Assembly: GCA_034408745.1 (NCBI GenBank)
Contig: JAWXCM010000007.1
Coordinates: 1 to 8,270 of the forward strand
Source: JAWXCM01 sp034408745
Lineage (GTDB): Bacteria; Acidobacteriota; Terriglobia; Bryobacterales; Bryobacteraceae
Direction: 5' to 3'
DNA: 8,270 nucleotides
Every line of letters starts with the position of its first letter. Positions within the stretch are counted from its first letter, which is position 1. The position numbers were made by a program, and so were the translations under genes. Positions 1-6,800 of this stretch are shown here, piece after piece. The notes beneath the pieces are model-generated. The model saw only the letters and a list, made by a program, of their open reading frames with translations, had not been told where the DNA came from and searched no databases.

Positions 1-15
1 GTCACGCGGGCACCC

Positions 16-118
16 CGCTTTTAAGAAACACGCGCACAACGGACTCGCTACGGCGCTATGGGACTGTGTGTTTCTCTATCGCTTGGAGACGCGCCTTCGC
101 GGCCTGTGCGCTTTTAAG
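16..118. repeat. 10-base direct repeat pair enclosing a weak inverted repeat
   Basis: CGCTTTTAAG occurs at 16-25 and again at 109-118, 93 bases apart. Between the copies, AGAAACAC (24-31) and its reverse complement GTGTTTCT (68-75) could pair across a 36-base loop. The pattern could be the outline of a small insertion with duplicated ends, but the inverted arms do not lie symmetrically inside the direct copies and no transposase is present. A chance repeat remains quite possible. Confidence 0.3.
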
Positions 119-132
119 GGAGCGGAATAACG

Positions 133-149
133 CCGCTGTTCGCCAGCGG
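133..149 (-). terminator. Candidate hairpin downstream of the beta-propeller gene
   Basis: CCGCTG (133-138) and CAGCGG (144-149) form a perfect 6-bp GC-rich stem around a 5-base loop. A second CAGCGG at 156-161 offers an alternative partner for the same left arm. Read on the minus strand, the stem is followed by GTTATT, a poor T-rich tail, about 230 bases beyond the stop of the beta-propeller gene. It could act as a weak intrinsic terminator for that gene, but the short tail and the distance make this a low-confidence call. Confidence 0.2.
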
Positions 150-287
150 GACAAGCAGCGGTGGCGGGCGTGAGCATCGTCGGGCCGACAAAACAGGACC
201 CGAAAGGGAACCACTGATGACGTGTCGAAAGCGTAGGGACGATCTAAAAGCCGCGGGAGCAGTTAATGCGGCGCGGGTTTGGCGGCG

Positions 288-327
288 CCTGTTTCCGGGT
301 GCCATGCCCCCCGCCCCCTGTTTCCGG
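288..327. repeat. 11-base direct repeat flanking a G/C-run segment
   Basis: CCTGTTTCCGG is present at 288-298 and again at 317-327. The spacer contains GGTGCCATG followed by long C runs. Within it, CGGG at 296-299 can pair with a downstream CCCG. Such compact, C-rich, partly self-complementary modules resemble dispersed extragenic repeats in large bacterial genomes. Only one occurrence is visible here, so genomic repetition cannot be shown from this window. Confidence 0.35.
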
Positions 328-377
328 ACCAGACCTTGCCAAGCGGCCTTTGCCGAACATAGGCAGGCAATCCCGAA

Positions 378-1646
378 CTACTTCTCTTCAATCCGGTACA
401 GATGCGTCCGAGTCCGCGCATAAAACGCCTTTCCCGCAATCGCCGGTGACGCCAGAAATCCCTCGTCCAGGCGATTCTCCCCTACCGGCTCAAACACTCG
501 TCCCGGCTTGAGCACCGTCGTCTTGCCGTCCTCGCTAAACAACCACAGCCGGCCATCGGCGTACACAGGCGACGCAGAGTACTGCCCGCCAATCCGCTGC
601 TGCCACACCTGTTCCCCCGTCTTGGCATCGATACAACTGGCAATGCCCGTGTCGCCGATCATGTAGATCAAGTCATCAACCAGCAGGATGGACGGCTTAT
701 TCGAAACGCCCCGCTTTACCTTCCACACCACATGTGTATCGGAAATCAATCCTTTACCGCCCGTGCGCACCGCGAACAACTGCCCGGCGGAAAAGCCCGT
801 CGGAAAGAAGATCATCCCGTGACCAATTACAGGACGCGTGCTCGCCGAATGCTCGCCGCGCTCTTCCACACGCCACAATTCCCTTCCCGTGAGCGGATCG
901 TAAGAGTACGCCGCCTTCGCTCCCAGGCTGATCATCTCCCAGCGCCCGTTAATCCGCTCGACATGCGGAGTCGAAAACGCCTTGCGTAGATCGCCCTCGG
1001 CCGCCGGCTTGCCGTTCTTGTCCAGATCCTGGAAATCGATCGACCGCTTGGTTTGCCAAACCGTCTGCCCCGTCCTCTTGTCGAGCGCCATGACGAACTG
1101 ATGGTCGCTCCCATCGAAGTGCATCAGCAGTAGGTTGCCGAAAAGGATCGGCGACGATCCAGCCCCGCTGAAGTGGTTGCACTCAATGTCGCGCCGTTCC
1201 CATAAGACCCGAAAAGTTTTCGTATCGATGCCGGCCGTGCCCGCGGCCCCGAAAGTGATATAGACTCGCCCTTCTTCGATTACCGGCGTCGGCGAAGCGG
1301 GCGTGTTGAAGGGGTGCACAAACTGCGGCTGCGGGACATCGAACAATTTCCAGTCCCGGATGATCTTCCCGGTGTCACGGTCAATGCACAGCGCGAACAG
1401 TTCCCGGCCGTCCTTGCTCGCGGAGGTCAGCCAAATCTGTTTTCCATGGATCACTGGCGACGACCAGCCGCGATCGTGAATCGCGGTTTTCCAGACGACA
1501 TTCCGCGTCTCGCTCCAAAGCAAAGGCAGGCCGCGCGCATCCGAATGCCCGTTACCGCCGGGTCCGCGAAATTGCGGCCAATTCTCGGCTGCGCGCATCA
1601 CCGGACACGACGTCAGCAGAAGGACAAGGAGGATCTTCGTGATCAT
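378..1646 (-). CDS. Exported PQQ-like (BamB-type) beta-propeller repeat protein
   Basis: Predicted 422-residue protein of the PQQ-binding-like beta-propeller superfamily, probably a binding or scaffold protein of the periplasm or outer envelope. After the leader comes the family's N-terminal signature W-P-Q-F-R-G-P (23-29). Propeller blades follow, with repeated motifs of the form 'GRxYxxFG', 'ALDKRTGQTVWQ', 'SYDPLTGRELWRV', 'SCIDAKTGEQVWQQ' and 'SASPVYADGRLWLFSEDG'. No catalytic residues or PQQ-dehydrogenase cysteine pair are evident, so an enzyme activity is not claimed. The ATG at 1646 is preferred because translation then begins with M-I-T-K and a short hydrophobic stretch. An in-frame GTG at 1676 would add ten polar residues before it. 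The leader can be read as a lipoprotein signal (L-T-S-C, Cys14) or as a type I signal ending near A-A at 19-20. No good Shine-Dalgarno precedes either start. The length is ordinary for this family and the frame is intact. The permease remnant lies upstream on the same strand across a 230-base gap, so an operon is unlikely. Confidence 0.88.
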   Translation of the reverse strand: MITKILLVLLLTSCPVMRAAENWPQFRGPGGNGHSDARGLPLLWSETRNVVWKTAIHDRGWSSPVIHGKQIWLTSASKDGRELFALCIDRDTGKIIRDWKLFDVPQPQFVHPFNTPASPTPVIEEGRVYITFGAAGTAGIDTKTFRVLWERRDIECNHFSGAGSSPILFGNLLLMHFDGSDHQFVMALDKRTGQTVWQTKRSIDFQDLDKNGKPAAEGDLRKAFSTPHVERINGRWEMISLGAKAAYSYDPLTGRELWRVEERGEHSASTRPVIGHGMIFFPTGFSAGQLFAVRTGGKGLISDTHVVWKVKRGVSNKPSILLVDDLIYMIGDTGIASCIDAKTGEQVWQQRIGGQYSASPVYADGRLWLFSEDGKTTVLKPGRVFEPVGENRLDEGFLASPAIAGKAFYARTRTHLYRIEEK

Positions 1647-1876
1647 AGTCTGTACCGGAGTATCGCACTCAGCCACGGACTATGGGGGTGCAGCCCGTCA
1701 TCCCATTTGCCGAAGACGTCGTAGACGTTGCCGTTCAGCATGGAATTGAATCTGTGCGTCTTGGGGTAATGGCGCGCTCGTTGATTCCGGATATCGGAAT
1801 TCGTCTGGGCCTGCCCGCGCCAGGTTGCCGAAGATCTTGACGAGGTGACTATCCCAACTGCGGCGCCCACTCATTC
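1647..1876. other. Gap without a credible gene
   Basis: This 230-base stretch separates the permease remnant from the beta-propeller gene on the minus strand. Two overlapping minus-strand frames are open. One starts at a GTG at 1870 and runs into the beta-propeller start to 1643 (75 codons; includes NSMLNGNVYDVFGKWDDG). The other starts at an ATG at 1874 and ends at a TGA at 1698-1700 (58 codons; includes LVKIFGNLARAGPDEFRYPE). Neither has a convincing ribosome binding site or recognisable family, and both reading as partly protein-like suggests a decayed coding fragment. The promoter of the beta-propeller gene should lie here. A TGCGATACT element ending about 15 bases before the ATG is a possible extended -10 box, but no matching -35 is seen. 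Confidence 0.4.
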
Positions 1877-2929
1877 CTAGCGCAGTGCTTCCACAGGGTC
1901 GACGGCGGTCGCGCGCCGGGCTGGCTCCCAGCAGGCGAGCATGGCAACAGTCGCAAATGCGAGCGCCACCCCGATCAGGGTCAGCGGGTCAGTTGGCTCC
2001 ACTCCAAAGAGGAATGTCCGCAGCACACGCGAAAATGCGATGGCCGCCAACACGCCTACCGCGATGCCACTCGCAATCAGCCGAAAGCCCTCGCCGAGAA
2101 TCAGGTTCCGAATGTCGCGCTTCTCGGCGCCCACTGCGGCACGGATGGCGAGTTCTCTCCGGCGTGAGGCCACGGAGAGCGAAAGGACGCCGTAAGTGCC
2201 TACCAGCGTCAGCACACCGCCGACAATCGCGAAGCCGGCCAGGAGTTGCATCGCAAACGCCCGCGTTGCCAGCGATTCCCCACGTACATCCTCCAGTGTC
2301 TTCATATTCTCCACGGCGGCTGTAGGGAGCACGCCGCGAATTTCGCGCCGGATGCTCGCCGCGATCGTCCGCGGATCGGCTGACGTCCGAACGAGCAAGT
2401 GCTTAGAAAACGCCGATGCCTGCCAGAGCGAGAGGTAGATCTCGGGCTCCGCTTCCTGTGTCAGGTCCACCGTGCGGCCATTGGCCACGACACCCACAAT
2501 CTGTGTCGCCGGGCGGTCGCGTCTGTTGGTCCAGAACTTCCTGCCGACGGCGCTGCTCCCTGGGAAATACCGGTCGGCGAAGGCTTTGTTCACCACTGCG
2601 ACAGCCGAAGCCTTCCGGTCGTCGCTGGCGCGGATATCGCGGCCCTCGATGATGGGCAGGTGCAGAAGTTTGAAATACCCTTCGGTTGCGGAACGCAACG
2701 GGATGGCAATCCGGTCGCTTTCGCGGGCAGGAGCAGGTTGACCTTCGATCTCAATCGCGCCGGGCCAGTTGTTTCCCGTTAGGGGAACGCCCCATGCGAA
2801 GGCGGCCTGCTCGACGCTAGGAATTGCGGATACGCGTTCCAGAGCGCGGTGATGAAAGTTTGCAATCCCGACCTCACAAAAAATTTCTTCCCCTACTCCC
2901 CCGACAACATCCCGGCCAAACCACCCCAC
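1877..2929 (-). pseudogene. C-terminal fragment of a MacB/FtsX-type ABC transporter permease
   Basis: The 350-codon frame carries the final part of an acidobacterial orphan permease of the MacB/FtsX superfamily, whose full-length members are roughly 800 residues. From residue 24 on it matches the second MacB periplasmic core (SVEQAAFAWGVPLTGNNWPG at 38-57, YFPGSSAVG 121-129, IVGVVANG 144-151). The C-terminal FtsX domain follows, with three membrane segments near 227-251, 283-301 and 315-334, and the characteristic ending R-R-A-T-A-V-D-P-V-E-A-L-R. The C terminus is complete. The entire N-terminal half, with the first FtsX domain and its membrane segments, is missing. Residues 1-23 (GTG start at 2929) do not look like permease, so homology stops near base 2863. 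There is no sensible ribosome binding site or signal anchor at the new 5' end. The reading frame of the remaining part is clean, so truncation may be fairly recent. A shortened expressed protein cannot be excluded but would lack the family topology. No ATPase partner gene is present, which is common for these orphan permeases. Confidence 0.82.
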
Positions 2930-2956
2930 CGAAATTCGGCCGCCGCGCGAACATGA
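2852..2956 (+). other. Junction segment with a short chimeric open frame
   Basis: On the plus strand an ATG at 2852 opens a 34-codon frame ending at the TGA at 2954-2956. Its later part (KNFFPYSPDNIPAKPPHR) uses the C-ending codons typical of coding DNA in this window, while its first codons are antisense to the permease remnant. The best explanation is that the right-hand part is the tail of another gene joined to the broken permease near 2863-2885. No function is recognised and independent translation is doubtful, as no Shine-Dalgarno precedes the ATG. Confidence 0.25.
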
Positions 2957-2996
2957 GCCGAGAAGAGGTGCTGCGCCGCCACGCCTCTCACTCTAA

Positions 2997-3024
2997 CTGA
3001 CAACCGATAACCGACAACCGACAA
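2997..3024 (+). repeat. Heptanucleotide tandem repeat, about four units
   Basis: The units CTGACAA, CCGATAA, CCGACAA and CCGACAA follow one another without gaps, and a looser CTAAACC comes next. The array ends 14 bases before the Shine-Dalgarno of the gene at 3053, so it lies in that gene's leader or promoter region. Short heptanucleotide arrays of this kind are known from other bacteria, notably the STRR elements of cyanobacteria. Unit number may vary between strains by slippage. Effects on expression are unknown. Confidence 0.6.
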
Positions 3025-3038
3025 CTAAACCCGACACG

Positions 3039-3045
3039 AAAGGAG
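3039..3045 (+). promoter_or_regulatory. Strong Shine-Dalgarno for the gene at 3053
   Basis: AAAGGAG lies 7 bases before the ATG at 3053-3055, an ideal position. It fixes the start of the small acidobacterial family gene. Most other starts in this window lack such a site. Confidence 0.85.
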
Positions 3046-3052
3046 CCTCGAC

Positions 3053-3766
3053 ATGTCCGAACAGCCCCCTCGCCCACCGTCCGACCGTAAACGCGAAGCC
3101 GGCCACATCAACGGCCTCAAATCAGCAGGCACCAAAACTCCCGAAGGCCTCGCCGCCTCCTCCCAAAACGCCCGCACCCTCGGCCTCTTCGCCCTTCGGC
3201 CCATCCTCTCCGTCGAAGAAGTGCCCCACTTCGACGCCCTCTACGCTGACTGGGCCCTCTCCCTCCGTCCCCAAAATCCCATCGAACGCCAAACCCTCCA
3301 GGACATCGTCGAAGTCCACTGGGAATTGCGCCGCCTCCGCGACGTCGAGCGCGCCAACATCGAAATGACCATCTGCCTGCGCCGGGATACCGTCGACCAG
3401 CAGTGGGACACCATCTCCCCGCACGGACGCGTCGCCGACGCCATGTCACACCTCGCCAACACGTCCAAATTTCCGGCCCAGTTGAACCGCCAACTCGCCC
3501 GTCTCAGCCGCGAGCAGGACCGTCTCATCAAGCTCTTTCATCAACTCCGCCGCGACTGCCCACCCATCGTCGACCCGCCGCCAGACCAGCCCCAAACGCC
3601 CACTGACGATCCACATGAAGTAAAAAACGAAGGTAATCCCATTTCTGAACAACCCGAGGCCGACACGCTCACCGTCCTGCAATGGAGCGCCGAACCCTCC
3701 TGCAGCCTCAGAAACCCGCCGCCCCCGGCACCCTCCAGGTACATGGCCGCGGGAGCCCCTATATAA
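3053..3766 (+). CDS. Acidobacterial hypothetical protein, RKREA/KTPEG-motif family
   Basis: Predicted 237-residue cytoplasmic protein of unknown function. Its N terminus has R-K-R-E-A (12-16), then N20, K-S-A-G-T-K-T-P-E-G (23-32) and S-S-Q-N-A (36-40). This closely follows the pattern 'R..AN..NA..S.GP.T.EGK..S..NA..HGL' of a family present in many copies in Acidobacteria. The middle (about 55-165) is rich in charged and helix-forming residues (IERQTLQDIVEVHWELRRLR, LSREQDRLIKLFHQLRR), suggesting long helices or a coiled coil. The tail from about 168 is proline-rich and probably disordered. No signal peptide, membrane segment or catalytic motif is seen. The basic, motif-bearing N terminus would suit nucleic-acid binding, but this is only a guess. 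The start is set by AAAGGAG 7 bases upstream and a heptanucleotide array lies just before it. The stop codon abuts a second strong ribosome binding site leading into the downstream reading frame, so the two may be translationally coupled. The divergent end of the family motif (NARTLGLFA instead of NALKHGLTA) is slightly unusual. Confidence 0.8.
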   Translation: MSEQPPRPPSDRKREAGHINGLKSAGTKTPEGLAASSQNARTLGLFALRPILSVEEVPHFDALYADWALSLRPQNPIERQTLQDIVEVHWELRRLRDVERANIEMTICLRRDTVDQQWDTISPHGRVADAMSHLANTSKFPAQLNRQLARLSREQDRLIKLFHQLRRDCPPIVDPPPDQPQTPTDDPHEVKNEGNPISEQPEADTLTVLQWSAEPSCSLRNPPPPAPSRYMAAGAPI

Positions 3767-3780
3767 AGGAGGAAACCATG
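3765..3780 (+). promoter_or_regulatory. Strong Shine-Dalgarno and in-frame upstream ATG, coupled to the preceding stop
   Basis: AAAGGAGG (3765-3772) overlaps the TAA stop of the preceding gene (3764-3766) and sits 5 bases before an ATG at 3778. That ATG is in frame with the large NHL-repeat gene and would add 34 residues (starting M-H-P-N-L-L-H-P) before its signal peptide. The arrangement is a classic translational-coupling junction. It either produces an N-terminally extended form of the secreted protein or is the start of a former small gene that now reads through. The extension's last codons include two rare ATA codons, which argues for the second view. Confidence 0.6.
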
Positions 3781-3831
3781 CACCCAAACCTCCTCCACCC
3801 CGGCCCACAACGGCAGCGCTTCGCCCATGTG

Positions 3832-3840
3832 TGCTATCCT
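3832..3840 (+). promoter_or_regulatory. Candidate extended -10 promoter element for the NHL-repeat gene
   Basis: TGCTATCCT fits an extended -10 box (TGn plus TATCCT, 4 of 6 matches to TATAAT). It lies 39 bases before the ATG at 3880 and would start transcription near 3846-3848, giving a short leader. No recognisable -35 hexamer lies 16-18 bases upstream. The element would give the secreted protein its own promoter, independent of the gene at 3053. Confidence 0.3.
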
Positions 3841-3879
3841 ACAGTCCGCTCCCAGCCCAATTTCCGTATAGCTATATTC

Positions 3880-6800
3880 ATGCGTGGACTTTGCTTTTTC
3901 GCTCTTCTCGTCCTGACGTCCCTATCCCTCGCCCCGGCCTCGGCCCAAGGTGTCATCACCACCGTAGCCGGTACTGATTGGCTCTTCCCCAGCGATGGAC
4001 AGCCCGCCATCAACGCGCCCCTCAGCGCCTCCAGCGGACCCGACCTTGCCATCGACGCCGCGGGTAATATCTACGTCTGCGACTTCGGCAATGCCATGGT
4101 CCTGCGAATCAGCCGCGATGGCATCATCCGCGTCGTTGCGGGCAACGGCCTCGTCTCCGGCGCCGGCGATGGTGGACCCGCGGTCAACGCTTCTCTCTTC
4201 ACCCCTGTCGCCATTGCACTCGACCGCGCCGGCGCCATCTATATCCTCGAAATCATCGGTACTATCCGCAAAGTAAACCCCAACGGCATCATCGAAACCA
4301 TCGCCGGCAATCTCGGCGAAGACGGCTTCGGTGGCGATGGCGGCCCGGCTCTCAATGCCCGCTTCGATGGCCCCTACGGCATGGCCGTCGGACCTGACGG
4401 ATCCATCTATGTCTCCGACACCGACAACCAGCGCATCCGCAAGATCGGCACCGACGGCATCATCCGCACCATCGCGGGCACGGGCGCCTTTGGACTCTCC
4501 GGAGACGGTGGACCCGCGACCGCCGCCCGCCTCATCGGCCCCCGCCGCATCACAGTCGATAGCCGCGGCAACGTCTTCTTCGTCGATGGCGGCATTACTG
4601 GCGGAGCCCTCGCCGGCGTCATTCGCCGCATCGATCCCAACGGCGTCATCACTACCGTCGCCGGCGGCGGTACCCGCACCGGTGAAAACATCCCCGCCAC
4701 CCAGTCCGCGCTGGTCGCGCTCGCCGTCGCGGTGGATGCCGCGGGTAATATCTATCTGGCCGACCGCGCAACTTCCAGCATCCGTAAAGTCGATACCTCC
4801 GGCGTTCTCACCACCGTCGCCGGCAGTGGAGTCTCCGGCTTTGCCGGGGATGGCGGGCCCGCGCTCAACGCCCGTCTCGCCCTCGGCGCCGCCCCTGCTA
4901 TCGCACTCCATCCCGACGGGTCCATCTACATTGCCGACGAAGGCAACGGCCGTGTCCGAAAGATTGACTCCGCCCGCAACATCACCACCGTTGCCGGCAA
5001 CGGACTCTTCCGCTTCTCCGGCAATGGCGGACCTGCTACCAGTGCCACCCTCTACCTGCCTACCGGCCTCGCCCAGGACACTGCGGGTAACATCTATGTC
5101 GCCGAGCCCACCGCCGGACGCATCCGTAAAATCACCAGGGCAGGGGTCATCACCCTCTTCGCCGGCAACGGTACTTCCGGCTATTCCGGCGATGGCGGGC
5201 CCGCCGTCAACGCTTCTCTCAACACGCCCCAAGGACTCGCTGTCGCGCCCGATGGCTCCGTCGTTGTCGCCGACTCGGGTAACTGTGCTATCCGCCGTAT
5301 CAACCCCGCCAATGTCATGAGCACCCTCGCCGGCACTGGACGCTGCGGCTTCTCCGGCGAAGGTCCTCCACTTCAGACACAACTCGGCGGACCCGGCGGC
5401 GTTGCCGTCGACGCCGGTGGTGACTACGTCTTCACGGAAACCGATGGCAACCGCATCCGCATCGTCGCCAACGGAACCACCATCACCATTGCCGGCGACG
5501 GCACCGCTGGCTATACCGGCGATGGCGGCCTTTCAACTCGCGCCCGCATCTCCGCCCCCACCGGCATCCGCATCTTCGGCAGCTTCCTCTATTTCTCCGA
5601 CAAGGGCAATAACGTCGTCCGCCGCATCTCTTTCTCCGACCTTCGGATTGAGACCGTCGCCGGCAACGGCAGAGCTGGCTTCTCCGGCGATGATGGACCC
5701 GCCACCCGGGCTTCACTCGATGCGCCTTATGGACTCGACTTCGATTCCGAAGGCAACCTCTACATCGCCGATAGCGGCAACGCCCGGATTCGCCGGGTGG
5801 CTCCCAACGGCGTCATCACCACCGTCGCCGGTGGTGGCCTGTTCCTCTTTGACGGTGTTCCGTCCACCCTCTCCGTTGTCACGCCCTTCGACGTACTGGT
5901 TGACCAAACCGCCGGCAACCTTCTGTTCTCCGATGTCTACTTCAACCGCATTCGCGCTGTCCTCGGCACTGTTCCCACCTTTACGGGCAGCCCGCTCAGA
6001 ATGGATCTCACGGCTCCCGCGGGAGGCCAGGCCACCGATCAGGCCATCACCCTCACTGGCTCCATCCCCGGCGTTATCTACGTCGCCACCGCGGATGTCC
6101 CATGGTTGAAGTTCACTCCTGAAGTAGGCACAATGCCCGCCAACATGACCGTCAGCGCCAGCGCCGCCTCGCTCGCCCCCGGCATCTATAACGCCAACAT
6201 CACCCTCACGGCCATCGCTGAACCGTTGACTCAAAACGTACCCGTGGCGTTTACCGTCACCGCGCCCGGCGCTCCCAGCCTCAGCCTCAGCCCCACATCG
6301 ATGCAGTTCTCATTCGTGGCGGGAGCCACTGCCTCCCGCACCCGGCCAATGGCCATCTCAAACGCGGGCGGCGGCTCGCTCCCCTACACCGTCAGGACTG
6401 CTATCAATGCCGGTGGAAGCTGGCTCAAACTGTCTACCGCCTCCGGCACCCTCGGCGCCTTCGGTTCCTCGCCGCTCAACATCACAGCCGACCCAACTGG
6501 CCTCGCCCCCGGCACCTATTCCGCTACCATCACCGTCGCCAGCGCAGGCCTCTCACAGTCTCTTGTCGTCCCCGTCACGATGACTGTGAGCGCAATTCAG
6601 CAGACCATCCTCATTCCACAGACCGGCCTCTCCTTCGTCGCCACCAGCGGCAACAGCGCCGGCTCCGTGCTCCCGCAATTCTTCAGCATCCTGAATACAG
6701 GCCAGGGACAGATGCGCTGGAACGTCTCCCCCACTACACTCTCCGGCGGCTTCTGGCTCAATGCGTTTCCCGCCTCCGGCGTCACCGATGCGGCCCAGCC

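Larger units (their letters stand above)
1..377. other. Left-edge region without a convincing gene
   Basis: No credible coding sequence is seen here. The plus frame beginning at base 2 is open from the window edge to a TAA at 127-129. It could be the 3' end of a gene lying further left, but its translation (it contains NGLATALWDC and ends LCAFKGAE) is not recognised. The other short open frames overlap one another and show no family resemblance, signal peptide or good ribosome binding site. The region carries a 10-base direct repeat (16-25 and 109-118), an 8-base inverted pair (24-31 with 68-75), a GC-rich hairpin (133-149) and an 11-base direct repeat (288-298 and 317-327). It lies downstream of the minus-strand beta-propeller gene, so it probably contains that gene's 3' untranslated region and a boundary to the next locus. 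Confidence 0.5.

Noticed and set aside
1..377. tRNA or other structured RNA gene in the left-edge region
   Set aside because: No cloverleaf, T-loop consensus or conserved RNA core was found on either strand; only isolated short hairpins are present.
2196..2782. Plus-strand open frames antisense to the permease remnant
   Set aside because: The minus strand has clear MacB/FtsX features across the same bases; the plus frames overlap each other and are Arg/Pro/Ser-rich shadows.
3682..3879. Start of the secreted protein at 3682
   Set aside because: It would overlap the upstream gene by 85 bases in another frame, has no ribosome binding site and precedes the signal peptide by 66 residues; the starts at 3778 and 3880 are both better.
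3922..5382. 486-codon minus-strand open frame antisense to the NHL-repeat gene
   Set aside because: It lies wholly within the repeat-coding region. Its Gly/Asp/Ala-rich product is the mirror of the repeats' GC-rich codons, and it has no family resemblance or ribosome binding site.
3949..5970. Periodic repeats considered as a CRISPR array or other DNA-level repeat array
   Set aside because: The roughly 168-base period matches protein blades in one continuous frame, and identity is mostly at codon level with third-position drift. There are no uniform short direct repeats with unique spacers and no cas genes.
4331..6109. Long Ser/Pro/Ala-rich plus-strand frames within the NHL-repeat gene
   Set aside because: They are out-of-frame readings of the same repeats; the low-complexity composition is typical of shifted reading of GC-rich coding DNA, and the main frame has clear domains.
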